From Chryseobacterium paludis (GTDB lineage Bacteria; Bacteroidota; Bacteroidia; Flavobacteriales; Weeksellaceae), in the NCBI RefSeq assembly GCF_025403485.1, contig NZ_CP099966.1, positions 3,385,001 through 3,449,000 of the forward strand: a stretch of DNA of 64,000 nucleotides, given 5' to 3'. A program made the position numbers and the translations under genes. A model generated the notes under the pieces. The model worked only from the letters and a program-made list of their open reading frames with translations. It did no database searches and was not told the DNA's origin. This document shows, one piece after another, positions 1 through 8,668 of this stretch (position 1 is its first letter; each line of letters opens with the position of its first letter).

Positions 1-34
1 ATGTAGACTAGTTTAAATGTATTAATGTATTGAT

Positions 35-92
35 GTAAAATGTATTAACGATTTTTACATATTTTAATCTTTACTACATTAATACATTTTAC
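35..92. repeat. 14-bp inverted repeat upstream of the GatB/YqeY gene
   Basis: GTAAAATGTATTAA at 35-48 is the exact reverse complement of TTAATACATTTTAC at 79-92, with a 30-nt AT-rich spacer. It sits 20 bp before the first start codon. It could be an operator or a 5'-UTR hairpin, but AT-rich sequence makes palindromes cheap and no function is assigned. Confidence 0.5.
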
Positions 93-111
93 GTTAATAC
101 AAATTAAAATT

Positions 112-558
112 ATGAGTTTAGAAAATATAATAAGCGAAGCCATAAAAACGGCAATGAGAGAGAAAGACAGAGTCGCTCTGGATTCTCTTCGTGCTGTAAA
201 ATCTCAAATCCAGCTTTTAAAAACCGAAGCTAGAGGAGCAGAAGTTTCAGCAGAACAGGAAATTGCCATTTTGCAAAGAATGATCAAACAGCGTAAGGAC
301 TCTTATGAACAGTTTTCAGCTCAGGGAAGAACAGATTTAGCTGAAGTAGAAGATGCTCAGATGAAAGTAATTGAGAAGTTCTTACCTCAACAGCTTACTG
401 CAGAAGAACTGGAAGCGGAAATTAAAAATATCATTTCAGAAACCAGAGCTGAATCTATGAAAGATCTAGGAAAGGTAATGGGAATTGCTTCAAAAACATT
501 AGCCGGAAAATCGGATGGAAAAAGTATTTCCGAGATGGCTAAAAAGTTACTTTCATAA
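112..558 (+). CDS. GatB/YqeY domain-containing protein
   Basis: This 148-residue protein matches the usual length and layout of YqeY-type proteins, which share the tRNA-binding tail domain of the GatB amidotransferase subunit but stand alone. Seen directly: an N-terminal helical half beginning MSLENIISEAIKTAM, a middle AILQRMIKQRKDS, and a C-terminal half with LGKVMGIASK and the closing KSDGKSISEMAKKL. The family is linked to tRNA-dependent amidation by homology only, and the cellular role of the stand-alone form is not settled. The gene appears monocistronic, followed by a strong hairpin at 665-689. Confidence 0.9.
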   Translation: MSLENIISEAIKTAMREKDRVALDSLRAVKSQIQLLKTEARGAEVSAEQEIAILQRMIKQRKDSYEQFSAQGRTDLAEVEDAQMKVIEKFLPQQLTAEELEAEIKNIISETRAESMKDLGKVMGIASKTLAGKSDGKSISEMAKKLLS

Positions 559-664
559 CAAAATTAATTCGTGTTCCGGGATATGAGCTATATGTTTAGA
601 CCCAAAATGTGGATCCCGAATCCTAAGTAAGGATATTCAACCTTTGCATATCGATTTGATTAAT

Positions 665-695
665 GAAGCCCGAAATTAATTTCGGGCTTCATTTA
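665..695 (+). terminator. Rho-independent-like terminator
   Basis: GAAGCCCGAAA and TTTCGGGCTTC form an 11-bp perfect stem around a TTAA loop, followed by ATTTATT. It lies about 105 bp past the GatB/YqeY stop. The rest of 559-964 is AT-rich; I see no gene, tRNA or clear structured RNA in it. Confidence 0.8.
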
Positions 696-941
696 TTGCA
701 TAAGATGCTTAAGAATCGTCTGTAAATAACAGACTTAACTGAATGCATCTTTTATGTCGAGGGAATGACGTAAAAAATGCTTTTTCATGGTTGGTTGTTT
801 TTAGAATCATTTCAAAATTAATAAATATATTCTATTATACATAGCTTTTGTTTATATTTTTTCTAATATTATTAAAACATTAATATTGTGTAACTTTTTT
901 GTATCATCCACTTTCCCTAATACATCAATAGTTTTTATGAA

Positions 942-972
942 TTGTTGAAACATAAATAATTTTTTACCTTTG
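942..972 (+). promoter_or_regulatory. Bacteroidota-type promoter for the bacilliredoxin gene
   Basis: TTG at 945-947 (with another at 942-944) is followed after 17 bp by TACCTTTG at 965-972. This matches the TTG-N17-23-TANNTTTG consensus known for Bacteroidota housekeeping sigma factors. The ATG is 22 bp past the -7 box. It is the cleanest promoter match in the first 10 kb. Confidence 0.7.
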
Positions 973-994
973 TAAAGATTAAAAAAAACAAAAA

Positions 995-1405
995 ATGTAT
1001 CCAACAGACTTAGTAATGCCTATGAAGGCTGAACTTACAGATAAAGGTTTCGAAGACTTGACGACAACATCTCAGGTAGAAGAAGCATTAAAACAATCAG
1101 GAACAACATTATTAGTAATCAATTCGGTATGTGGGTGTGCTGCAGGTGCTGCAAGACCAGGAGTTGTTTATTCTTTGACAGGAGATAAGAAACCTGATCA
1201 TTTAACAACAGTTTTTGCTGGTTTTGATACTGAAGCAGTTTCAGAAGCTAGAAAACATTTAGCTCCATTCCCCCCTAGCTCACCATGTGTAGCTCTTTTT
1301 AAAGATGGAGAATTGGTTCATATGCTAGAAAGACATCATATTGAAGGGAATCCTGCAGGAGCAATCGCTGCAAACCTTCAGGCAGCTTATGATGAATATT
1401 GCTAG
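995..1405 (+). CDS. BrxA/BrxB (YphP/YqiW) family bacilliredoxin
   Basis: This 136-residue cytosolic protein has a thioredoxin-like fold with the unusual CGC active site at residues 46-48, in NSVCGCAAGAARPG. That is the signature of the YphP/YqiW family, which in Bacillus reduces bacillithiol mixed disulphides. Length and the C-terminal block PFPPSSPCVALFKDGELVHM agree with the family. The gene has its own promoter and a strong terminator at 1428-1457. Whether this organism makes bacillithiol cannot be judged from the window, so the physiological thiol partner is inferred. Confidence 0.92.
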   Translation: MYPTDLVMPMKAELTDKGFEDLTTTSQVEEALKQSGTTLLVINSVCGCAAGAARPGVVYSLTGDKKPDHLTTVFAGFDTEAVSEARKHLAPFPPSSPCVALFKDGELVHMLERHHIEGNPAGAIAANLQAAYDEYC

Positions 1406-1427
1406 AAAACAATATTTTCAGATAATC

Positions 1428-1457
1428 AACCGTTACAATATTGTAACGGTTTTTTTA
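1428..1457 (+). terminator. Terminator after bacilliredoxin
   Basis: AACCGTTACAA and its complement form a near-perfect 24-bp palindrome at 1428-1451, followed by a run of seven T. Confidence 0.85.
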
Positions 1458-1510
1458 TTTTAAGCCATAAAAAATTCTTTAAAAATCCAAATATCATTAT
1501 ATTTGTTGAA

Positions 1511-3025
1511 ATGGCAACGAAAGCACTCTTCAATACTGTAGTGAATTGGTTTATCCGTCAAAGGATAGATCAGATACAGAATTTTATGAATCATCCTATT
1601 GAGACACAAAAGGGTATCTTGTTTTCCCAGCTGTTTCATGCCGAAGATACAGAGTATGGTAAAAAGTATGGTTTCAATTCAATTTCCAGTTACCAGGACT
1701 TTAAAAATAAGGTTCCCGTTGTTACCTATGAAGATTTTGAACCTTATATTGAGCGAGCAAGACAAGGTTATAAAGATGTAAGCTGGCCTGGTTATATTAA
1801 GCATTTCGCTAAATCCTCAGGAACAACGAATGCTAAAAGCAAGTTCATCCCTATCTCTGCCGAAAGTCTGGAATATTGCCACATGAAAGCAGGAAAAGAT
1901 ATGGTATCGATTTACGCCAACAATCATCCTGAAAATCAATTGTTTACCAACAAGAATCTACGTTTAGGAGGCAGTTCTGAACTCTATGCGGATTTCAATA
2001 CTAAATTTGGGGACCTTTCTGCAATTCTTATAGATAATCTTCCTTTTTGGGTAGAGATCACGACAACGCCAAGTAAAAAGGTTTCCCTTATGTCCGAATG
2101 GGAAAGTAAACTGAAAGCCATTATCTCTGAAGTTAAGAATGAAGATGTGGGTAGTTTATTAGGTGTACCCAGCTGGATGATGGTTTTATTGCAAAGGGTA
2201 CTAAAAGAAACAGATGTCCAGAATATTTCCGAACTATGGCCTAATTTAGAGGTCTTTTTTCACGGCGGAATCAGTTTTAAGCCCTACAGGGATCAATACA
2301 GTCAGATCATCGGAAAAAACATTAATTACTACGAAATTTACAATGCTTCTGAAGGCTTCTTCGGTATCCAGGACAGACCAAATAGTGATGAGATGCTCCT
2401 GATGTTGGATTATGGTATTTTCTACGAATTCATTCCGATGGATCAGTTTCACCTTGAAGACCCCTTGGTAATAAACCTTGAAGATGTTGAAGTCGGAAAA
2501 AATTATGCTATGGTCATTACCACCAATGGTGGATTATGGAGATATCTGATTGGGGATACTGTTGTATTTACTTCCGTTAATCCATTTAGGATAAAAGTCT
2601 CAGGAAGGACAAAACATTATATCAATGCATTTGGAGAAGAGTTAATGATCAATAATGTTGAGCTGGCTCTTACAAAAGCATGTGAGGAAACAGGAGCTGC
2701 GATAACAGACTTCACAGGGGCTCCGGTTTTCATGAAAGAAAATGAAAGTGGTGCTCATGAGTGGATATTTGAGTTTAGCAAAAATCCGGATGATCTTGAT
2801 TGCTTTATCAATGCTTTCGATGATAGCTTAAAGGCTGTAAATTCAGATTATGAAGCTAAAAGATACAATAATATCACACTGAAAAAACCTATCGTTCATA
2901 TTGCCAGGCCTAATTTATTTTACTGCTGGCTGGAATCTAAAGGAAAGCTAGGTGGGCAGAATAAAGTTCCCAGACTAAGCAATGATAGGGAATACATAGA
3001 TCCGCTATTAGAACTTAACAAATAA
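1511..3025 (+). CDS. GH3 auxin-responsive promoter family protein
   Basis: This 504-residue protein belongs to the GH3 branch of adenylate-forming enzymes. Plant members conjugate amino acids to acyl acids through an acyl-adenylate; the bacterial substrate is unknown. Seen: FAKSSGTTNAKSKFIPIS, which corresponds to the P-loop-like ATP/AMP motif, YNASEGFFGIQ as the second nucleotide-contact motif, and LWRYLIGDTVVF followed by VSGRTKHYINAFGEEL, which matches the hinge and C-terminal region. Length is normal for the bacterial group. A TATATTTG box at 1498-1505 ends only 5 bp before the ATG, so the transcript may have almost no leader. The terminator at 3026-3053 separates it from the convergent lipoprotein gene. 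Confidence 0.9.
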   Translation: MATKALFNTVVNWFIRQRIDQIQNFMNHPIETQKGILFSQLFHAEDTEYGKKYGFNSISSYQDFKNKVPVVTYEDFEPYIERARQGYKDVSWPGYIKHFAKSSGTTNAKSKFIPISAESLEYCHMKAGKDMVSIYANNHPENQLFTNKNLRLGGSSELYADFNTKFGDLSAILIDNLPFWVEITTTPSKKVSLMSEWESKLKAIISEVKNEDVGSLLGVPSWMMVLLQRVLKETDVQNISELWPNLEVFFHGGISFKPYRDQYSQIIGKNINYYEIYNASEGFFGIQDRPNSDEMLLMLDYGIFYEFIPMDQFHLEDPLVINLEDVEVGKNYAMVITTNGGLWRYLIGDTVVFTSVNPFRIKVSGRTKHYINAFGEELMINNVELALTKACEETGAAITDFTGAPVFMKENESGAHEWIFEFSKNPDDLDCFINAFDDSLKAVNSDYEAKRYNNITLKKPIVHIARPNLFYCWLESKGKLGGQNKVPRLSNDREYIDPLLELNK

Positions 3026-3053
3026 AAAAACCGCAGCTTTTACTACGGTTTTT
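3026..3053. terminator. Bidirectional terminator between convergent genes
   Basis: AAAAACCG at 3026-3033 pairs with CGGTTTTT at 3046-3053 across a 12-nt loop. A and T runs flank it on both sides, so it can serve both the GH3 gene and the convergent lipoprotein gene. Confidence 0.7.
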
Positions 3054-3057
3054 ACTT

Positions 3058-3438
3058 TTATTTTTTCAAATCTTCTTTTAACTTTTTAGCTCCCTCTTCA
3101 ACTTTTCCGGCTCCTTTTGCGGCAGCGTCTTTTACATCTTTTCCGATCTCTTTAGCTCCTGCCTTAATATCTTTTCCAGCTTCGTTAAGTTCCGTTTTTG
3201 TTTTATGGGCTGCATTATCTATTTTGTCACCTGCAGCATCTACTTTCGCCTTTACATCTTCTTTTGCCTTATTAACCTTTGAAGTATCCACAATATCTGT
3301 AGGAGACTGTGTTACCGTAGTGCTGGTTGTAGTAACTGATCCATCTGGATTTTCAACCTGTTCAGTTTTTGTTGTTGATTTGGTACAAGAAACTACTAAT
3401 CCTGCAGCCATAAGTACTGTTAAAATTTGTTTTTTCAT
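3058..3438 (-). CDS. small lipoprotein with Lys/Ala/Glu-rich helical repeat region
   Basis: I start this at the ATG at 3438 because it gives a clean lipoprotein signal, MKKQILTVLMAAGLVVSC, with Cys as the predicted lipidated residue; an upstream in-frame ATG at 3465 would add a non-signal extension. The mature part (126 residues in all) opens with a Ser/Thr-rich linker. It then repeats short KAKEDVKAKVDAAGDKIDNA-like segments rich in Lys, Ala, Asp and Glu, as in LEA-like or YtxH-like envelope proteins. It is probably an outer- or inner-membrane-anchored stress or spacer protein, but no enzymatic motif is visible. Confidence 0.75.
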   Translation of the reverse strand: MKKQILTVLMAAGLVVSCTKSTTKTEQVENPDGSVTTTSTTVTQSPTDIVDTSKVNKAKEDVKAKVDAAGDKIDNAAHKTKTELNEAGKDIKAGAKEIGKDVKDAAAKGAGKVEEGAKKLKEDLKK

Positions 3439-3495
3439 ATTGATATTTTTTAAGTGTGTATTCAAATTTATAAAAACTTTTATCCATTTTCACAT

Positions 3496-3843
3496 CTATG
3501 GAGAAGTTTTTGATGGTGGAGCTTTTTCCTTATCTGTTTGTTCCGTTTTCTTTTTCTCCTCTTCCTGCTTCTTTTTATTTTCTTTTTCCAGCTCTTCTTT
3601 AATACGCTTTTCTTCCTTCTCAAGCTTTAAAGCTTCTTTTAAAGAATCCTGGTATTTTTGAGATGACATTCTAATCTGACGTACAATATCTACTGAAGTT
3701 GCACCATTAGAAAAAGAGTCAATAGCTGTTGTATCATAGTGCACTTTCATATCCTGCTCAGCATCGATGTGAGCAGGTTCTCCTTTGGAGCATGAAATAA
3801 AAAAGGTGGAAAAAATGATAGCTACAAAAAATAAATTTTTCAT
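3496..3843 (-). CDS. small lipoprotein, charged C-terminus, function unknown
   Basis: This 115-residue protein starts MKNLFFVAIIFSTFFISC, a typical lipoprotein signal ending at Cys18. The middle has DIVRQIRMSSQKYQDSLKEAL, and the tail is an almost pure Lys/Glu helix followed by a Pro/Ser end. I do not recognise a family. It begins 4 bp after the stop of the upstream phosphatase-fold gene, so it is the last gene of the mutL operon. Its role is unknown. Confidence 0.7.
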   Translation of the reverse strand: MKNLFFVAIIFSTFFISCSKGEPAHIDAEQDMKVHYDTTAIDSFSNGATSVDIVRQIRMSSQKYQDSLKEALKLEKEEKRIKEELEKENKKKQEEEKKKTEQTDKEKAPPSKTSP

Positions 3844-3847
3844 GGAA

Positions 3848-4822
3848 CTAATTTAATAGAAATTCCGCAATTACCGGGTAATGGTCTGATAATTTTACGG
3901 ATTGATCTATTTTAAAGCTTATAGGCCTAATATCTTTTGATGTGAAAATATAATCAATTCTTAAAGGAACTTTGTAGTCGTGAAAACTGGTAGAAACACC
4001 GTTTCCTACTGTTAAAAACGCATCATCTAAGTTCTTTCCCAAATTATAATACTCATATGAGTTTGGTACAGAGTTAAAATCCCCAGCAAGTATTACCGGA
4101 TAAGGAGAGAAATCTATCGCTTTTCTTATTTTCTTTATCTGCTCTTCATGGGCTCTGAACGTTGGCGCCATATGCGAAAAAAGTTGGTGAATCTTATTTG
4201 TTCCCTTTCCTGCTCCGCTAAAACTAAACATTGATTTATCTAAGCGAAATGGTTCAAGATATACATTTACTATTCTCACTATCTTTCCATTAATATCAAT
4301 ATCGGCATAAAAAGAATTTCCCCGGGATTTATCTTCTATTAATTCGGCTTGTCTTACAATTCTATGTTTAGTTTTTAAAATCACTACCGGATATTTTATC
4401 ATATCCTTTCTAAGCGCTGTATTCGTGTCTTTTTCCTGAACAAGAATAATATCTGCATTCTGATCCTGAATATATTTCTTTACCTTATCCCAGCCAAATT
4501 CTCCATATTTCACATTGAATGTCAATATCTTAACATCTCTGATAGACTTATAGTTTTCAGTTTTAGGAGAGAAATTAACCCATCGTCTGATAGGATTATA
4601 GAAAATAAATGTACTAAGAAGGAATACGATTGCAATTTTATTTCTTTTAATGATCCATATCAGTGTCAATATAATATGTAAAATGACCAAATAAGGAAAA
4701 CCAAGTGAAAGAAGATTTAAGCTACCTAGGATATTAGGAGGAACCCATGCATTAGCAAGGGTACATAATAGTAGAACAATAATTGCAATATGTGAAAACA
4801 ATAATATCTGGTTAGGCTTCAT
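3848..4822 (-). CDS. endonuclease/exonuclease/phosphatase (EEP) family membrane protein, copy 1
   Basis: I place the start at 4822 (324 residues) because that aligns with the paralogue just upstream; in-frame ATGs at 4849 and 4864 are alternatives. The N-terminus has about three membrane segments, followed by a DNase I-like EEP catalytic domain. Seen: KILTFNVKYG at the domain start, DIILVQE (metal-binding Glu), ILAGDFNSVPNSYEY near residue 246, RIDYIF, and the catalytic SDHYPV near residue 311. The substrate could be a nucleic acid, phospholipid or inositol phosphate; the sequence does not say. It is a sister of the neighbouring gene in a likely mutL operon. Confidence 0.85.
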   Translation of the reverse strand: MKPNQILLFSHIAIIVLLLCTLANAWVPPNILGSLNLLSLGFPYLVILHIILTLIWIIKRNKIAIVFLLSTFIFYNPIRRWVNFSPKTENYKSIRDVKILTFNVKYGEFGWDKVKKYIQDQNADIILVQEKDTNTALRKDMIKYPVVILKTKHRIVRQAELIEDKSRGNSFYADIDINGKIVRIVNVYLEPFRLDKSMFSFSGAGKGTNKIHQLFSHMAPTFRAHEEQIKKIRKAIDFSPYPVILAGDFNSVPNSYEYYNLGKNLDDAFLTVGNGVSTSFHDYKVPLRIDYIFTSKDIRPISFKIDQSVKLSDHYPVIAEFLLN

Positions 4823-4894
4823 GAAAAAACGGTCTAGTCTTTTTTTCATCAAAAACCAAACCAATGTGAGAAACTTTAACGGACTTTATGATTA

Positions 4895-5890
4895 TTACTT
4901 TTTTAATTTAAAAGTAGTTATAACCGGATAATGATCTGAAATTCTGACAGAACGGTCAACCTGATAGCTGAGTGGTTGTATAGATTGGGATGTGAAAACA
5001 TAATCTATTCTTATTGGAAATTTATAGTCATGAAAGCTTGTAGCACTGCCCCTCCCTGATTCTACAAAAGCATCCTTGAGTCCTTTTCCTAAATGATAAT
5101 ACTCATAAGAATTTGGAACTGAGTTGAAATCACCAACCAAAATAACAGGATAGGGAGATTCATCAATCCCCTTTCTTACTTTTTCTATTTGCTCCTGATG
5201 CATTTTAAAAGTTGGAATTAATCTTCTTACAACACCTTTCACTTTTTGTTTATCTTCATCACTATCCCCCTGAAGTTTCACCATGCTCTTTTCAAACTTA
5301 AATGGCTGAAGGTAAACATTGATAAAGCGGTATACATTTCCTTTTATTTCTATATCTGTTTGATTTGCATAAGCGTTATTAATCTTATGATCACTATCAA
5401 TCAATTCTTTCTGATCAATAATTTTATATTTAGAAAAGATTGAAACAATAACGTCTCCTTTTCCTTCACCGAATCCGTTGAATTGATACTTTTTGACATC
5501 ACCATGTTCCTGAAGCATTACAATATCAGCATTTTGATTGTCAATGTATTTTTCAATAGCATCCTGACCCAATATTCCTCCTTTTGCGTTTAGTGAAACA
5601 ATTTTAAGATCAGATCCAGCTTTATCCACAGAGGTAAAATTCACCCATCTTTTAATTGGGCTTAAAAAAAGCAAGCCCAAAGCAACAAATACAACAGCTC
5701 TCTTTTTCCATGAAAAAATCCAGAAAATAGTTAATAATATATAAGCGATAATGAGAACAGGAAAGCCAAGTGACAACAAATTAAACCACGGATATATTTT
5801 CGGAGGTATGTAGGCATTGAGCAATGTTCCTAATAATAGAAGCAGTATCCCCAAATGTGCTATTAAAAATATAAGGCGAAGTATTTTCAC
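4895..5890 (-). CDS. endonuclease/exonuclease/phosphatase (EEP) family membrane protein, copy 2
   Basis: This 331-residue paralogue of the next gene has the same plan: three N-terminal membrane segments (the first two flank a LLNAYIPPK loop), then a DNase I-like domain. Its EEP motifs are KIVSLNAKGG, DIVMLQEHG, ILVGDFNSVPNSYEY, RIDYVF and SDHYPV, all with intact predicted catalytic residues. It starts 9 bp after the rhomboid stop codon, so it is probably cotranscribed. Substrate is unknown. The two copies are clearly homologous along their full length but have diverged, which points to an old duplication. Confidence 0.87.
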   Translation of the reverse strand: MKILRLIFLIAHLGILLLLLGTLLNAYIPPKIYPWFNLLSLGFPVLIIAYILLTIFWIFSWKKRAVVFVALGLLFLSPIKRWVNFTSVDKAGSDLKIVSLNAKGGILGQDAIEKYIDNQNADIVMLQEHGDVKKYQFNGFGEGKGDVIVSIFSKYKIIDQKELIDSDHKINNAYANQTDIEIKGNVYRFINVYLQPFKFEKSMVKLQGDSDEDKQKVKGVVRRLIPTFKMHQEQIEKVRKGIDESPYPVILVGDFNSVPNSYEYYHLGKGLKDAFVESGRGSATSFHDYKFPIRIDYVFTSQSIQPLSYQVDRSVRISDHYPVITTFKLKK

Positions 5891-5899
5891 AGGTTTATT

Positions 5900-6637
5900 T
5901 TAACGGAATCGATATAAATGTTTTTTCCAGATTAGTGCTAATATAAACCCTACAATAGCTCCACCTACATGGGCAAAATGAGCAATACCCCCAACATTTC
6001 CTGAAACACCTAAATAAATAGAAATAACGAGTAATATAGGTAACAAATATTTTACTTTAATAGGAACGGGAATAAACATGATTCCAATTTTTGAATCCGG
6101 ATATAAGGTAGCAAAAGCCGCTATAACTCCAAAAATGGCTCCCGACGCACCTACCATTGGAGTCCTTAATGCATTATACAGGCTCTGAGAAAGCTCTTTT
6201 CCTTCTGTTGTTGTTGCACTGATATTCATATCCCCAGCATATCCGATTGCTGCTTTTTTATAAATTTCAGCCGCATTTAATCCCAAACCTTCTAAACTTG
6301 AAGTGATTTGCTGAATCTCCACAAAATTCCAAAGATTAAATAAGAAAAACGCTCCTAATCCGCTTACAAAATAAAGAATCAAATATTTCTTTTCTCCTAA
6401 AGACTGCTCCAGGATTGGCCCAAAGCTCCACAAAGTCAACATATTAAATAAAATATGCGCAAATCCACCATGCATAAACATATGGGTTATTATCTGCCAT
6501 GATTTAAAGTTTGGAGATAGCGGGTAATATGCAGCAAGTACACTGAATAACTGCGGAAATATAAAAGATGATACAATAAATACAACAATGTTTATTATAA
6601 TTATATTTCTTGTAATCGGTGGTATATTATTAAACAT
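5900..6637 (-). CDS. rhomboid family intramembrane serine protease
   Basis: The 245-residue protein has about six membrane helices and the rhomboid catalytic dyad. The nucleophile is Ser165 in GASGAIFG and the histidine is His223 in AHFAHVGGAIVG. HILFNMLTLW carries the conserved Asn (residue 65) of the oxyanion region. Rhomboids cleave transmembrane segments inside the inner membrane. An inserted stretch of about 50 residues before the active Ser (roughly 105-158) forms a loop that may be extracytoplasmic. The gene lies 3 bp after the mutL stop, an arrangement I recall as common in flavobacteria. The natural substrate is unknown. Confidence 0.93.
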   Translation of the reverse strand: MFNNIPPITRNIIIINIVVFIVSSFIFPQLFSVLAAYYPLSPNFKSWQIITHMFMHGGFAHILFNMLTLWSFGPILEQSLGEKKYLILYFVSGLGAFFLFNLWNFVEIQQITSSLEGLGLNAAEIYKKAAIGYAGDMNISATTTEGKELSQSLYNALRTPMVGASGAIFGVIAAFATLYPDSKIGIMFIPVPIKVKYLLPILLVISIYLGVSGNVGGIAHFAHVGGAIVGFILALIWKKHLYRFR

Positions 6638-6640
6638 TTT

Positions 6641-8425
6641 TTAAAATTTGTTTTTAAAATCATTGAATGGAACTTCATAAAAGCATCGTTTGCCATTGGG
6701 CAAAAATTCAGGAAAACCTAATGCTGTAAAATCCTTAATTAATTGCTCAGCATCTTTTTTATAAATAAAATCAAATCTGGATTTAGATTGCATCTTCGTC
6801 CATTGATTCTGATAATACTGCGTAAACTCTTCTTCTGTTTTATAATCTAAAATATCAAACAGATCTTCAAGGAATTTCATTACCTGAGTCTCTTTAAGTC
6901 CTTCAGGAACCGCATCTATCCTTAAAACACTTTCATGGGCAATTTTCATATCGAAGCCTAATTCCGGAAGATATTTTTTGATTGATTTATACTTATTTTT
7001 CTCAATTTCATTCATATGGTATTCCAGAGAGAAAAGAAGGGCATGGCTGTTTGTTGTCCCTTTTTTTGTGGGCTTATTATTTTCTGAAACGAAAAGCCTG
7101 TGCATTCTCCCTAAATCCAACATCAATGTTCGGTCACCTTTATTGAATAACCAATATCCATTGGGAAGTCTCATCAGATCTTCATCAAAATCTTCATCTT
7201 CAAATAGATTAATTTTTGATGGTTCTGCAGAAATATTCTGATGGTACATCTCCGCGAGATTTTGTATCTCTGTCTGTCTTATAACTCCTCTTTCTTCTAA
7301 AAACGGATTGTAATCTTTATCTACAACGATCTCCGGCATTTTTATAACCCCGCTGCTATTTCCTTTACTAGGAAACGTTTTCTGCATAAGCTCATCCAAT
7401 TGAGGATCTCTTTCAAAATCCAGACTTGGAGCGACATTATAGATTCCCAAAGATCTTTTTATCGTTGAGCGGATAAGAGCAAAAATAAGATGCTCATCTT
7501 CAAACTTCACCTCTGTTTTTTGTGGATGAATATTAACATCTATCTTTTCAGGATCAAGCTCTAAGAAAAGAAAAAATGTAGGAATATATCCGGGTAAAAG
7601 CAATCCTTCAAATGCTTCCTGAACTGCTTTATTAAAATATGGGCTTTTAAAGAACCTTCCATTAACGAATATAAACTGTTCGCCTCTGGTTTTTTTTGCT
7701 CCTTCAGGTTTTGCAACAAATCCATGAAGTTTACACCAGATAATATCTTCTTTGATAGGAATCAGTTGTGGCTGTAATTTTCTTCCGAAAATATCTACGA
7801 TCCTTTGCATCTGACTTCCTTTTCTCAATCGGAAAACCGGTTCATCGTCATGAAATAAAGAGAATTCTAAATTTTCATGAGCTAATGCCACTCTTTGGAA
7901 CTCATCAATTACATGTCTGAATTCGATATTATTATTTTTAAGGAACTTTCTTCTTGCCGGAACATTAAAGAAAAGATTCTTTACTAAAAAGTTTGAACCT
8001 TCAGAAGTTTGTACCGGATCCTGAAATTGGAAAACACCGCCTTCAATATATATGTTGGTCCCGATATTTGTTTCCTTTTGCTTAGTGCGCAGCTCTACTT
8101 GAGCTACTGCAGCAATAGAAGCCAGAGCTTCGCCACGAAAACCTTTTGTAGAAATTTTAAAGATATCTTCTGTTCCTCTGATCTTAGAGGTAGCATGTCT
8201 TTCAAAAGCCATTCTTGCATCCGTCTCAGACATCCCTTTTCCGTCATCAACAACCTGTATCAGATTTTTCCCGGCATCTCTTACGATCAGCTCAATTTTA
8301 GAAGCATCTGCATCGATAGCATTCTCCAATAGTTCTTTCACAATGGATGCAGGTCTCTGCACCACTTCTCCTGCCGCAATTTGGTTGGCCACATGATCCG
8401 GTAAAAGCTGAATAATATCTGACAT
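6641..8425 (-). CDS. mutL: DNA mismatch repair protein MutL
   Basis: The N-terminal GHKL ATPase is intact: KELLENAIDADAS, VVDDGKGM, ERHATSKI and GFRGEALASIAAV, followed by the transducer domain ending in IDVNIHPQKTEVKF. At 594 residues it is normal in length. MutL couples MutS mismatch recognition to strand incision. The C-terminal dimerisation domain looks unusual. Where endonuclease-type MutL has DQHA(X)2E(X)4E, this protein has LDLGRMHRLFVSE at about 436-448. The CPHGRP-like final motif is replaced by LPNGKRCFYEV. The nicking site therefore appears degenerate. It is the first gene of the mutL-rhomboid-EEP operon. Confidence 0.95.
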   Translation of the reverse strand: MSDIIQLLPDHVANQIAAGEVVQRPASIVKELLENAIDADASKIELIVRDAGKNLIQVVDDGKGMSETDARMAFERHATSKIRGTEDIFKISTKGFRGEALASIAAVAQVELRTKQKETNIGTNIYIEGGVFQFQDPVQTSEGSNFLVKNLFFNVPARRKFLKNNNIEFRHVIDEFQRVALAHENLEFSLFHDDEPVFRLRKGSQMQRIVDIFGRKLQPQLIPIKEDIIWCKLHGFVAKPEGAKKTRGEQFIFVNGRFFKSPYFNKAVQEAFEGLLLPGYIPTFFLFLELDPEKIDVNIHPQKTEVKFEDEHLIFALIRSTIKRSLGIYNVAPSLDFERDPQLDELMQKTFPSKGNSSGVIKMPEIVVDKDYNPFLEERGVIRQTEIQNLAEMYHQNISAEPSKINLFEDEDFDEDLMRLPNGYWLFNKGDRTLMLDLGRMHRLFVSENNKPTKKGTTNSHALLFSLEYHMNEIEKNKYKSIKKYLPELGFDMKIAHESVLRIDAVPEGLKETQVMKFLEDLFDILDYKTEEEFTQYYQNQWTKMQSKSRFDFIYKKDAEQLIKDFTALGFPEFLPNGKRCFYEVPFNDFKNKF

Positions 8426-8577
8426 AAAAACGTTAAATCAACTTACAAAAATAGTCAATGAAAATGGGAATAAAAACAATAAAACCGTGAATTAAAATTT
8501 AATTATCAACATGCAAATATTCTGCCTTTTATTATTTATTCAAAATTCTCTTTATTCTGCGTCTTTTTATAAATCAC

Positions 8578-8610
8578 AATTCCCTAATTGTACGACACAA
8601 ATAGGGAATT
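8578..8610. repeat. 9-bp inverted repeat between mutL and the YoaK gene
   Basis: AATTCCCTA at 8578-8586 and TAGGGAATT at 8602-8610 form a perfect stem with a 15-nt loop. It is downstream of the minus-strand YoaK gene and upstream of mutL. No T-run follows in either direction, so it may be a weak terminator or an operator. Confidence 0.4.
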
Positions 8611-8668
8611 GATTCACAGCTAGTTTACACAAAATTAATACTGATAGTTCTTTATTTATTATTGTATT

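Noticed and set aside
3224..3661. 145-codon plus-strand ORF opposite the two lipoprotein genes
   Set aside because: Its composition is low-complexity Ser/Phe, caused by the Lys/Glu-rich genes on the other strand.
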